Assembly (NCBI GenBank): GCA_905182155.1
Contig: CAJJAX010000031.1
Location: 1-34,111, forward strand
Origin: an uncultured Pseudomonadales bacterium
Lineage (GTDB): Bacteria > Pseudomonadota > Gammaproteobacteria > Pseudomonadales > Azotimanducaceae
DNA length: 34,111 nucleotides
Direction of reading: 5' to 3'
How positions within the stretch are numbered: the stretch's first letter is position 1; each line of letters opens with the position of its first letter. The position numbers and the translations under genes were made by a program. The notes below the pieces were generated by a model, which made no database searches, was not told the origin of the DNA, and worked only from the letters and a program-made list of their open reading frames with translations. Below, one piece after another: positions 23,470 through 30,392 of the stretch.

Positions 23470-26319
23470 TTAAGCGACTAACGCTCGCGCAATGGCGTCT
23501 TTCGTGCGGCCACAAATCGATTGGAGCCGCCCCAAGAGGGTCTGGAGCAGCATTGCGTCTTTGGCCGTACCAGCCTCTTCGAGGTCTAGACAGAGATCTG
23601 CTAGCTCGTGGGCACCGACGGTACGGGCCGAAGACTTGAGCTTATGGGCCTCGGCTCGAACTGAATCATGATTTGCGGCCTCAAAACCAGACAACATTGC
23701 CACGAGGCCTTCATCTAAAGATCTCCCAAATTCGCCAAGCAGTTGATTCAGGACATCAATATCATCACCAAATAAGGCCTTGAGTTCCGACAAATCTAAA
23801 ACCCGGGCAGACGCTGAGTTCGCCGACAAGGGGTCAGCGCGGTCTGCGGGCCCATCGATCCCGCCTTGATCGGCCTCGAAAGAAAGACCACCACTTGAGG
23901 CCTCCTGGTTCTGCCCTGGGCTTGGCAGATAGGTTCTCAGCATCGCCTGCAAAGCGCCGATTTCTAGGGGCTTTGACAAGTAGTCATTCATCCCCGCCTC
24001 AAAACAGGCCGCCGCAGCACCGTCCATGGCATTGGCGGTAATCGCGATAATGGGCAGCGGATTGTCCTGGTTTACTTCTTCTTGACGAATCCGTCGGGTC
24101 AATTCATAACCATCCATGTTCGGCATATCACAATCGGTCAAGAGCAAACCAATCCCGCCCAAACGAATCCGGTCTAACGCCGCAACCCCATCGCCTGCCA
24201 ACTCACAGGCCAAGCCCAAGGTGTTGAGTTGTCGTCGAATAACCTGCTGATTCACCGCATTATCTTCTGCCACTAAAATGAGCAATCCCTCTTGTGCGGC
24301 TTCTGCCGCCGTCATCGGCACCCAGGCATCCTGGAGCCCCTCTGCCATCTCGATTTCTGTCATTAACCCATCACGTCCGACGACCCGCGCAGCAGCCGAC
24401 ATTAACTCGCGTCGCCTAAAAGGGTTACTACTGATCAACGCCAACCGATCATTCACCAACCGAAGCCGCTGACCCCGGCCAGCGCTAAAAAAGACCCAAC
24501 CCACCTGCTGAGGCAATTGATTGGCTTCAACTCGGCGCCAGATCGCTTCTTGCTCAGCTCGACCAAAGCGATCCGATAAGATCACCACTGGCAGACTTGA
24601 AATGGCATCCAAAGCCAGCGCCCTTTCCAAATTCATCGGGTCCAGAACCGCGTGGCAATTGGCGCCAAGCGGTGTTAACACGCCGCTGACCGATTCAAAG
24701 CTGCGGGCCGAGGGACTAACGTAAAACACGTCGATCCCCGACAAGTCGACTGTTTCCCGCTCAGGGGCAACATCAGGTGCTTCCTGCAGACGAAGCTGTA
24801 TTTTAAATTCCGCCCCTTGACCCAACTGGCTGACCACTTCGATGCTGCCCTGCATGACCTCAACCAAGCGTCGACAAATTGCCAGGCCCAGACCCGTGCC
24901 CCCATAAATTCGGCTGGTCGATTTTTCAGCTTGGGCGAAATCAGCAAAGATGTTTTCCTGAGCCTCCGCCGACAAGCCAATGCCCTGATCGATGACCCTG
25001 ATCAGAACATCGCAATAGTCACCTGCTTGTCGCTCAATCAACTCAATGCGAACCACAATTTCCGCAGACAAGGGCGAAAACTTAATGGCGTTACCCGCCA
25101 GATTTACCAGAATTTGTCGCAAGCGAAGACCATCTAAAAGCAGCTTGCTTGGCAACAAAGGATCTTGAATCAGAATCAAGGCTTGCTGATTTTTGGCGGC
25201 GTTAGCTGCAATCACTTCCAGCGCACTGACTGAGACTTCGGCAAGGTCCGAGGGTAAGACCTCTAATTCAATTCGACCTGCCTCAATTTTCGAGATGTCC
25301 AAGATGTCGTTGATCAGCGACAGCAAGGCATTCCCTGAATCTTGAATGGTCGCGACCATTTCTTTTTGATCTTCACTGAGCGGGCTGCGTTTCATCAAAT
25401 CAACCATGCCGAGGATGCCATTCATGGGCGTTCTGATTTCGTGACTCATGCTAGCCAAAAAATTTGACTTCGAGTTCGCTGCAATCTCTGCTTTTTCAAT
25501 AGCCGCCTTGAGCTCTGAAATATCCACCACGGTGATAATCTGGTCACCCGCTGGTAGGCTTTTGATCGTAACCCGAACCCAGCGATGACCCTTTAATTCA
25601 AGATCCTGCTGCGCAAAACCCGCGCTGTTGCCCGCTTCAAACCATGTTTTGACCGCGGCTTTTTCGGACTCTGACGGTGCAAGAATCAACCCCTGCTCGA
25701 GCATGGCATCTACAATTTCAAGCCAATCAGAATCGGGCCGAAGCCGCTGTGCGACTTCGGGAAAGATTGCCCGAACCCGCCGATTCAGGAAACGAACCTT
25801 ATGAGTCGGGTCAACTAAAATATAGCCTTCAGAGAAATGCTCGAGCGCTAGATTCAGGTAAGTCTGCGCCTCGCCCAATGAGGCTGACTTTTGGTTTAAC
25901 TCAGATTCGAGTGTCCGCTCTGAATTTCTAAGGGCGACTTCTCGATGACGTTGCTCCGTCACGTCAAAGATCATCAAAACTCGCGTACTTTGTCCGCCAA
26001 GCGTCAGCATAGAGGGTTGGGTCACAATGGTAATGACCTCGCCATCAGGCTTCAGAATTTCATATTCTCGCTCAGCCAGTTCAGGTTCGATGCCTAAATT
26101 TTGGAGCAAGGCTGCACTCGTCTTCGACATGAATGCCGACGCCGGGCGATCCTTCATGTCGATTAAGGCTCGGCCAATTAACCGTTCCGCAGCAGGATTG
26201 ACGCTCAAGATCACTTGTCGGCGGATAACAATCGCGGCGACCTTACTCGTTCGAAACCAATTCCAAAAACTATCATCGCCCATTTCTTCTGAAACCAGCG
26301 AAGACTCGGCCGATGCCAC
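23470..26319 (-). CDS. Hybrid sensor histidine kinase (PAS-PAS-HK-pseudoREC-REC-HPt)
   Basis: Multi-step phosphorelay kinase of 949 residues. Domains in order: PAS 1 (about 18-125, ending IFDVTEQR), PAS 2 (about 150-270), HisKA with phospho-acceptor His293 (SNFLASMSHEIRTPMNGILG), HATPase (about 395-510; N box NLAGNAIKFS, G1 DQGIGLS, G2 GGTGLGLAICRRL), a degenerate receiver-like domain (about 525-648) lacking the acidic pocket, an intact receiver (about 678-798; Glu685-Asp686, Asp729 in LLLTDCDMP, Lys783) and a C-terminal HPt with His892 (AHKLKSSARTVGA). This is BarA/ArcB-like logic. No transmembrane segment lies inside the ORF. GTG start at 26319. A 34-codon membrane ORF ends 9 nt upstream in the same frame. 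No response regulator is adjacent, so the output partner is unknown. It converges on the corB-like gene. Confidence 0.92.
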   Translation of the reverse strand: MASAESSLVSEEMGDDSFWNWFRTSKVAAIVIRRQVILSVNPAAERLIGRALIDMKDRPASAFMSKTSAALLQNLGIEPELAEREYEILKPDGEVITIVTQPSMLTLGGQSTRVLMIFDVTEQRHREVALRNSERTLESELNQKSASLGEAQTYLNLALEHFSEGYILVDPTHKVRFLNRRVRAIFPEVAQRLRPDSDWLEIVDAMLEQGLILAPSESEKAAVKTWFEAGNSAGFAQQDLELKGHRWVRVTIKSLPAGDQIITVVDISELKAAIEKAEIAANSKSNFLASMSHEIRTPMNGILGMVDLMKRSPLSEDQKEMVATIQDSGNALLSLINDILDISKIEAGRIELEVLPSDLAEVSVSALEVIAANAAKNQQALILIQDPLLPSKLLLDGLRLRQILVNLAGNAIKFSPLSAEIVVRIELIERQAGDYCDVLIRVIDQGIGLSAEAQENIFADFAQAEKSTSRIYGGTGLGLAICRRLVEVMQGSIEVVSQLGQGAEFKIQLRLQEAPDVAPERETVDLSGIDVFYVSPSARSFESVSGVLTPLGANCHAVLDPMNLERALALDAISSLPVVILSDRFGRAEQEAIWRRVEANQLPQQVGWVFFSAGRGQRLRLVNDRLALISSNPFRRRELMSAAARVVGRDGLMTEIEMAEGLQDAWVPMTAAEAAQEGLLILVAEDNAVNQQVIRRQLNTLGLACELAGDGVAALDRIRLGGIGLLLTDCDMPNMDGYELTRRIRQEEVNQDNPLPIIAITANAMDGAAAACFEAGMNDYLSKPLEIGALQAMLRTYLPSPGQNQEASSGGLSFEADQGGIDGPADRADPLSANSASARVLDLSELKALFGDDIDVLNQLLGEFGRSLDEGLVAMLSGFEAANHDSVRAEAHKLKSSARTVGAHELADLCLDLEEAGTAKDAMLLQTLLGRLQSICGRTKDAIARALVA

Positions 26320-26328
26320 AGTAGTTGA

Positions 26329-26433
26329 TTACTCTAAAACCTGTGCGATTTTTCGATCAATGCGTCGGCTCATGATGTAAAGCCCGATCAGCAGCGCAAT
26401 GACGCAAATCACCAAGACCCATTGAGCATCCAT
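26329..26433 (-). CDS. 34-residue single-TM small membrane protein upstream of the hybrid kinase
   Basis: ATG 26433 to TAA 26329. The peptide starts MDAQ, has one hydrophobic helix (WVLVICVIALLIGLYIM) and a basic, charged tail (SRRIDRKIAQVLE). AGAGG lies 7-8 nt before the ATG, a good ribosome-binding site. The frame is the same as that of the kinase, separated by TAA and three codons before the GTG. It could be a true small membrane protein in an operon with the kinase, or the former N-terminal anchor of the kinase cut off by a stop codon. I recognise no named family. Confidence 0.6.
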   Translation of the reverse strand: MDAQWVLVICVIALLIGLYIMSRRIDRKIAQVLE

Positions 26434-26698
26434 TCGCGCACCTCTTACCGGTTTGAACTAATTTAAGGGTGACGCCCATCCCGACCGATCCGATCACCCA
26501 GCCCAGAGCATCCGCGCTCATCGAGAGATCCCGCCATCACCAACGCGCAGGCCACCTTCCGACACGGTAGCACGCCCTGAAAAATGGGCGTACCCACCTG
26601 TTAGACCCTTGCAGCGTGCCCCAGTGTCATCCCGAGCTTGTTACCGAGGCCGTTAACCGAGTTTCTCATGCCCGCCTTAATCCGATCAGACCTGCGGC
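26434..26698. other. Gap between leuA and the kinase operon, with one hairpin
   Basis: No convincing gene. The inverted repeat ACGCCC (26572-26577) / GGGCGT (26586-26591) with an A/T-rich 8-nt loop is the best candidate for ending leuA transcription, but no U-tract follows on the minus strand. A 22-codon ORF near 26646-26667 has an acceptable AAGG but nothing else in its favour. Confidence 0.35.
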
Positions 26699-28408
26699 TT
26701 AACGCCAAAGTCGGTTCATAGCGGCAATAATGGATTTAAAGGCTGCTGTGGTTGTGTTCGGGCTGATACCGACGCCAAAGCACTTATTACCTTTTGAATC
26801 CGCAATCTTGAGAATACTAATAGCCTTCGCCTGGCTGCCTTCATTAAGCGCATACTCTTGATATTCGACGACATTGATGGGCTCGTTCAGGGTTGAGGCG
26901 AGCGCAGTCACAAAAGCATCAATCGGACCAGCCCCTTCTCCTTCAATTTGAATTTCGCTCGCGGCAACCTTGATTCGAGCTAGACAATATTCACGTTCTC
27001 CGCCAACCGACCGCACTTCATAGTCAATTAACTCGTAAGGACCGGGAACCTCAACCAGCTCGCGTACAAAAGCATCCCAGATCCTCGCCGGTTTTAATTC
27101 ACCGCCATCGACTTCGGACTCCTTCTGAATCAGCGGGCTCAATTCCAGTAACAGCTCGCGCGGCAGCTGCACATCAAAATAATTCTCTAAAATAAAAGCG
27201 ACCCCACCCTTTCCCGACTGACTGTTAACCCGAACGGTTTCTCGGTAAGACCCACCCACATCCGCGGGGTCTATCGGTAAGTAGGGTACTTCCCAGGCCC
27301 CATCTGAACCGGACTCAACATGCGACATTCCTTTTCGGATGGCGTCCTGGTGAGAGCCCGAAAATGCGGTAAACACCAGCTCGCCCGCATAGGGTTGGCG
27401 AACGTGCACGGGAATCTTGGTACAGGCTTCAGAAACCGCAACGATCCCCGCCATGTCTGTCAAATACAGCTCAGGATTAACGCCTTGCGAGAAGAGATTC
27501 ATCGCCATGGTAATAATGTCGCAATTACCGGTACGCTCACCATTGCCAAACAACGTTCCCTCGATCCGATCGGCGCCGGCCATCAAACCCAACTCAGAGG
27601 CAGCAACCCCCGTGCCACGATCATTATGCGTATGCAAACTAATCACAGCTGAGTCGCGATTTGGCAAGGCGCGCATGAAGTACTCAAGTTGATCGGCATA
27701 GATATTCGGCGTCGCCATCTCAACCGTTGCCGGCAGGTTCAAGATCACCTTTTTATCGGGCGTTGGACCCCATACGGCCATAACCGCTGCGCAGATTTCG
27801 ACGGCAAAATCCATTTCTGTCGCGGTATAGCTCTCAGGAGAATACTCGAGCACCACATCGGTTCCAGCATCCACCAAGGGTTGTGTATAACGTTTCACCA
27901 TTTCTGCGGCACGGGTTGCAAGGCCGATTATTTCAGGTTGACTCATGCCGAAGACAACCCGTCGTTGCAGGGCAGAGGTTGAATTGTACAAATGGAAGAT
28001 CACTCGCTTTGCCCCAGACACCGCCTCGATGGTGCGCGTGATTAAGTCTTCTCTGGCCTGACACAAAACCTGGATGGTGACATCATCTGGGATCAAATCT
28101 TCATCAATGATCTTCCGTACGAAATCAAAATCGGTCTGGGACGCGGCCGGAAACCCAACCTCGATTTCCTTAAATCCGATCCCCAAAAGCAGATCATACA
28201 TCGCTTGTTTTTCGGCCGGGGTCATCGGCTCGATGAGCGCTTGATTCCCATCGCGCAAATCGACGCTACACCATCTTGGGGCGCGGTCAATGACCTGATC
28301 AGGCCAAGTTCGATCCTTGAGCGCAATGGCCTTGAACGGTTTGTACTTTTGATACGGCATGACCTTTTGGTCCGCCAATTTTGGAAATTGATTGGTGTTA
28401 GCACTCAT
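26699..28408 (-). CDS. leuA: 2-isopropylmalate synthase, LeuA type 2
   Basis: First committed step of leucine synthesis: acetyl-CoA plus 2-oxoisovalerate gives 2-isopropylmalate. The 569 residues are the long LeuA2 form found in Pseudomonas and actinobacteria. The HMGL-like TIM barrel begins after RAPRWCSVDLRDGNQALIEPM (catalytic and metal-site Asp-Arg-Asp) and includes metal-binding SLHTHNDRGTGVA and GNGERTGNCD. The C-terminal LeuA dimer/regulatory domain (about 435-560) contains YEVRSVGGERE and GAGPIDAFVTAL and ends GISPNTTTAAFKSIIAAMNRLW; it mediates leucine feedback in relatives. ATG at 28408 has a poor ribosome-binding site. Upstream, a leucine-rich leader ORF with alternative stems indicates control by leucyl-tRNA supply. 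Confidence 0.97.
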   Translation of the reverse strand: MSANTNQFPKLADQKVMPYQKYKPFKAIALKDRTWPDQVIDRAPRWCSVDLRDGNQALIEPMTPAEKQAMYDLLLGIGFKEIEVGFPAASQTDFDFVRKIIDEDLIPDDVTIQVLCQAREDLITRTIEAVSGAKRVIFHLYNSTSALQRRVVFGMSQPEIIGLATRAAEMVKRYTQPLVDAGTDVVLEYSPESYTATEMDFAVEICAAVMAVWGPTPDKKVILNLPATVEMATPNIYADQLEYFMRALPNRDSAVISLHTHNDRGTGVAASELGLMAGADRIEGTLFGNGERTGNCDIITMAMNLFSQGVNPELYLTDMAGIVAVSEACTKIPVHVRQPYAGELVFTAFSGSHQDAIRKGMSHVESGSDGAWEVPYLPIDPADVGGSYRETVRVNSQSGKGGVAFILENYFDVQLPRELLLELSPLIQKESEVDGGELKPARIWDAFVRELVEVPGPYELIDYEVRSVGGEREYCLARIKVAASEIQIEGEGAGPIDAFVTALASTLNEPINVVEYQEYALNEGSQAKAISILKIADSKGNKCFGVGISPNTTTAAFKSIIAAMNRLWR

Positions 28409-28469
28409 AGTGTTTGATCTCGATCTATTGGTAGTGGTCGGCTGTTTGAAGATGTAACAATTGGACGCA

Positions 28470-28512
28470 GTAGGATTTTGACTGGCCGCCTACAACGGCA
28501 GTCGTAGTAGGC
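28470..28512 (-). promoter_or_regulatory. Mutually exclusive RNA stems of the leuA leader
   Basis: In the minus-strand RNA, GUAGG (28489-28493) can pair upstream with CCUAC, giving the 6-bp stem GCCTAC (28507-28512) / GTAGGC (28488-28493), or downstream with CCTAC (28470-28474). The upstream arm lies on the Leu codons near the end of the leader ORF, so ribosome stalling there would favour the downstream stem. No U-tract follows either stem, so the output may be Rho-dependent or translational. Confidence 0.5.
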
Positions 28513-28618
28513 CTAGTAAACCGCACAGCAGAAGGGGCGCAAGATCGCGCAGCTGGTTTTCATTGATGGCGTGAGCTTGCATCATCGTGCCAAGTAGACC
28601 TTTGATAACCTTGAACAT
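28490..28618 (-). CDS. leuL: Leucine-rich leader peptide upstream of leuA
   Basis: Short ORF of 42 codons plus TAG, ending 81 nt before leuA. The last 17 codons read LAPLLLCGLLGLLRLPL, ten Leu among 17 residues, using CTT, CTG, TTG and also TTA and several CTA codons. This is the signature of an attenuation leader that senses charged tRNA-Leu, as in enterobacterial leuL, though the sequence itself differs. The start is uncertain: ATG 28618 falls almost at the predicted transcription start, which would make it leaderless, whereas in-frame ATG codons at 28585 and 28582 have AAAGG 12-15 nt upstream. Only the leucine-rich end matters for the proposed control. Confidence 0.8.
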   Translation of the reverse strand: MFKVIKGLLGTMMQAHAINENQLRDLAPLLLCGLLGLLRLPL

Positions 28619-28626
28619 AAAGCGCC

Positions 28627-28655
28627 AATATAACCCCGAGCGGGCTTGATGCCAA
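28627..28655 (-). promoter_or_regulatory. Sigma-70-type promoter of the leuL-leuA transcript
   Basis: On the minus strand -35 TTGGCA (28650-28655; 5 of 6 matches to TTGACA), a 17-nt spacer, and -10 TATATT (28627-28632; 5 of 6 matches). The predicted start at about 28618-28621 lies at the leader ORF. This is the best promoter seen in the window. Confidence 0.75.
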
Positions 28656-28669
28656 GTCTTAACGCCTTT

Positions 28670-29191
28670 TTACAAGGCGACCAAACCCCGCTTATAGCGC
28701 TTGCCATTGTCCACATAATGCAGGGCGCTGAGCTTTAAGCCCTGCATCTGTTCCGGCGTTAAGGTTCGAACGATTTTGCCGGGTGAACCCATCACCAAAG
28801 ATCCATCGGGAATTTCTTTACCCTCTGGAATGAGCGCGTTGGCCCCAATCAAACAATTTTTGCCAATTTTAGCGCCATTTAAAACCACCGCATTGATTCC
28901 AATGAGCGACTCATCGCCAATGGTGCAACCGTGAAGCATCACCTTGTGGCCAATGGTTACGTTTTTGCCAATGGTCAATGGCATCCCTGGGTCGACATGC
29001 AAAACGGAACCATCCTGAATGTTCGAATTCTCGCCCACGTGAATGGCTGCATTTTCTGCCCTCAAGACGGCATTAAACCAAACACTCACGCCCGCCTCTA
29101 ACACCACCTGTCCAATGACAGCCGCGCTATCGGCAACCCAAGTGTCGGCATGAATCTCAGGACTCAAGTTATCCAGTTTGAAAATCATCAT
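28670..29191 (-). CDS. Gamma-carbonic-anhydrase-like hexapeptide-repeat protein (YrdA family)
   Basis: Left-handed beta-helix protein of 173 residues, trimeric in relatives, with one metal per interface. Hexapeptide turns are visible, such as [32 protein letters not shown] and [15 protein letters not shown]. The three likely zinc ligands are His65, His82 and His87. Proteins of this YrdA/CaiE-like group bind metal, but carbonic anhydrase activity is often absent, so the reaction is uncertain. AGGAG is 2 nt before ATG 29191 and 5 nt before ATG 29188; the second may be the real start. The gene follows the CoA-pyrophosphatase-like Nudix gene by 5 nt, whose stop codon overlaps this ribosome-binding site, so coupling is likely. 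Confidence 0.9.
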   Translation of the reverse strand: MMIFKLDNLSPEIHADTWVADSAAVIGQVVLEAGVSVWFNAVLRAENAAIHVGENSNIQDGSVLHVDPGMPLTIGKNVTIGHKVMLHGCTIGDESLIGINAVVLNGAKIGKNCLIGANALIPEGKEIPDGSLVMGSPGKIVRTLTPEQMQGLKLSALHYVDNGKRYKRGLVAL

Positions 29192-29196
29192 TACTC

Positions 29197-29793
29197 CTAA
29201 TTATTTTTTGGGGAATCGAGGCATTGCGCGCCAACCTCGGGCGTTAAGGCAACGGTTAGAAAATCCAACAAAATCAGCGCCGTTAAGCCCCAAATCCGAT
29301 GGCCTTGATACTCATAGATTGGCGCCATTTGAACCTCGCCTTGACGCGCCAAACGCTCAGTGCCAACCCTCAAATCCTTTGCTAGCCACGCCAACGGCAC
29401 TTCAAAGACCGCGCCGACCTCATCGATATTGGCCTTTAATTCGACGGCTTCTGGCATGACACCGACGAACGGCGTGACCCAGAGCCCATGCTTCGAGATG
29501 AGTCCGGGCAACGCCCCAATAAGCTCAAGTTGGTCCACTGCAATCCCCAACTCTTCGACGGTTTCCCGCAGCGCAGTCGCCGCAAGATTGGCATCTCCCG
29601 GATCGCGCTTGCCACCAGGCAGCGACACCTCACCAGCGTGGGACGACAAGTTGCTGGCTCGGACAGTCAAAATCAAGGATGGCGTCAAACCCTGACGAAT
29701 CAAGACCAGCACGGCCGCATCGGCTCGAGAATGATATTTTTCTGGGCGAGGCGCCGGACTAAAGGTCGCGAGCCTTGATCGTAATAGGGTCAT
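29197..29793 (-). CDS. Nudix hydrolase, CoA pyrophosphatase type (NudL-like)
   Basis: Hydrolase of about 198 residues. The CoA-pyrophosphatase signature (LLTxRxxxLxxHxGxVxxPGG-like) appears as [20 protein letters not shown], directly before the Nudix box [25 protein letters not shown], which carries REtxEE; the first acidic position is Asp, as is usual for NudL. Expected substrates are CoA and derivatives, cleaved to 4'-phosphopantetheine and 3',5'-ADP. The start is put at ATG 29793, preceded by a G-rich stretch; the longer frame from TTG 29829 adds 12 residues not typical of the family. It is divergent from the next Nudix gene (53 nt apart) and upstream of the gamma-CA-like gene. Confidence 0.88.
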   Translation of the reverse strand: MTLLRSRLATFSPAPRPEKYHSRADAAVLVLIRQGLTPSLILTVRASNLSSHAGEVSLPGGKRDPGDANLAATALRETVEELGIAVDQLELIGALPGLISKHGLWVTPFVGVMPEAVELKANIDEVGAVFEVPLAWLAKDLRVGTERLARQGEVQMAPIYEYQGHRIWGLTALILLDFLTVALTPEVGAQCLDSPKNN

Positions 29794-29846
29794 CACAGCG
29801 GCCCACCCCCCTGTGAAGCCCCGACACAAACCTTTATCATGCTCGC

Positions 29847-30392
29847 ATGAAATATTGTAGCCAATGCGGCGGCACAGTCGCCCAGAGAATCCCCGAGGGC
29901 GATACGCGGCAACGCTTTGTCTGCGGCCATTGTAATTTGATCCATTATCAAAATCCTAGAATCATCGCGGGTTGTCTCCCGGTCCATGACAATAAAGTCC
30001 TGCTGTGCAAACGCGCGATTGAACCCCGTTATGGGAAGTGGACGTTGCCCGCCGGGTTTCTCGAAAACGGTGAGTCTATCCCAGAGGGCGCCTTGCGAGA
30101 AACCCTCGAAGAAGCCAATGCCCGGGTAGAAATCGAACAACTCTACACCCTCTTCAGCCTACCGCACATTTCCCAGGTTTATATCTTTTATAAGTCGCGA
30201 TTACTGGATCTTGATTTTTTCTCAGGGATCGAGAGCCTTGAAACCAAACTCTTCGCGGAGGAAGACATCCCATGGTCTGAACTCTCCTTTGAGGCCATCA
30301 CGCGAACGCTTGAGCATTTCTTTTCAGATCAACGTCAGGGCGTCTACCTAACCCGAGAAACTGTCATCGACCCACGCCCAAGGCCCAATTAG
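29847..30392 (+). CDS. Nudix hydrolase with N-terminal zinc ribbon
   Basis: Protein of 181 residues. It opens with a zinc ribbon, CSQCGG (residues 4-9) paired with [12 protein letters not shown] (about 26-37), then the Nudix fold with box [23 protein letters not shown], including E and REtxEE residues. This domain order occurs in ADP-ribose or NADH pyrophosphatase-like Nudix proteins (COG1051); the SQPWPFPxS motif of NudC is not present, so I do not call it NudC. Substrate unknown, but probably a dinucleotide or ADP-sugar. The stop codon overlaps the convergent purL stop by 4 nt. Confidence 0.88.
   Translation: MKYCSQCGGTVAQRIPEGDTRQRFVCGHCNLIHYQNPRIIAGCLPVHDNKVLLCKRAIEPRYGKWTLPAGFLENGESIPEGALRETLEEANARVEIEQLYTLFSLPHISQVYIFYKSRLLDLDFFSGIESLETKLFAEEDIPWSELSFEAITRTLEHFFSDQRQGVYLTRETVIDPRPRPN

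Noticed and set aside
26646..26667. 22-codon ORF after leuA
   Set aside because: An acceptable AAGG is the only support; no hydrophobic or other recognisable feature.
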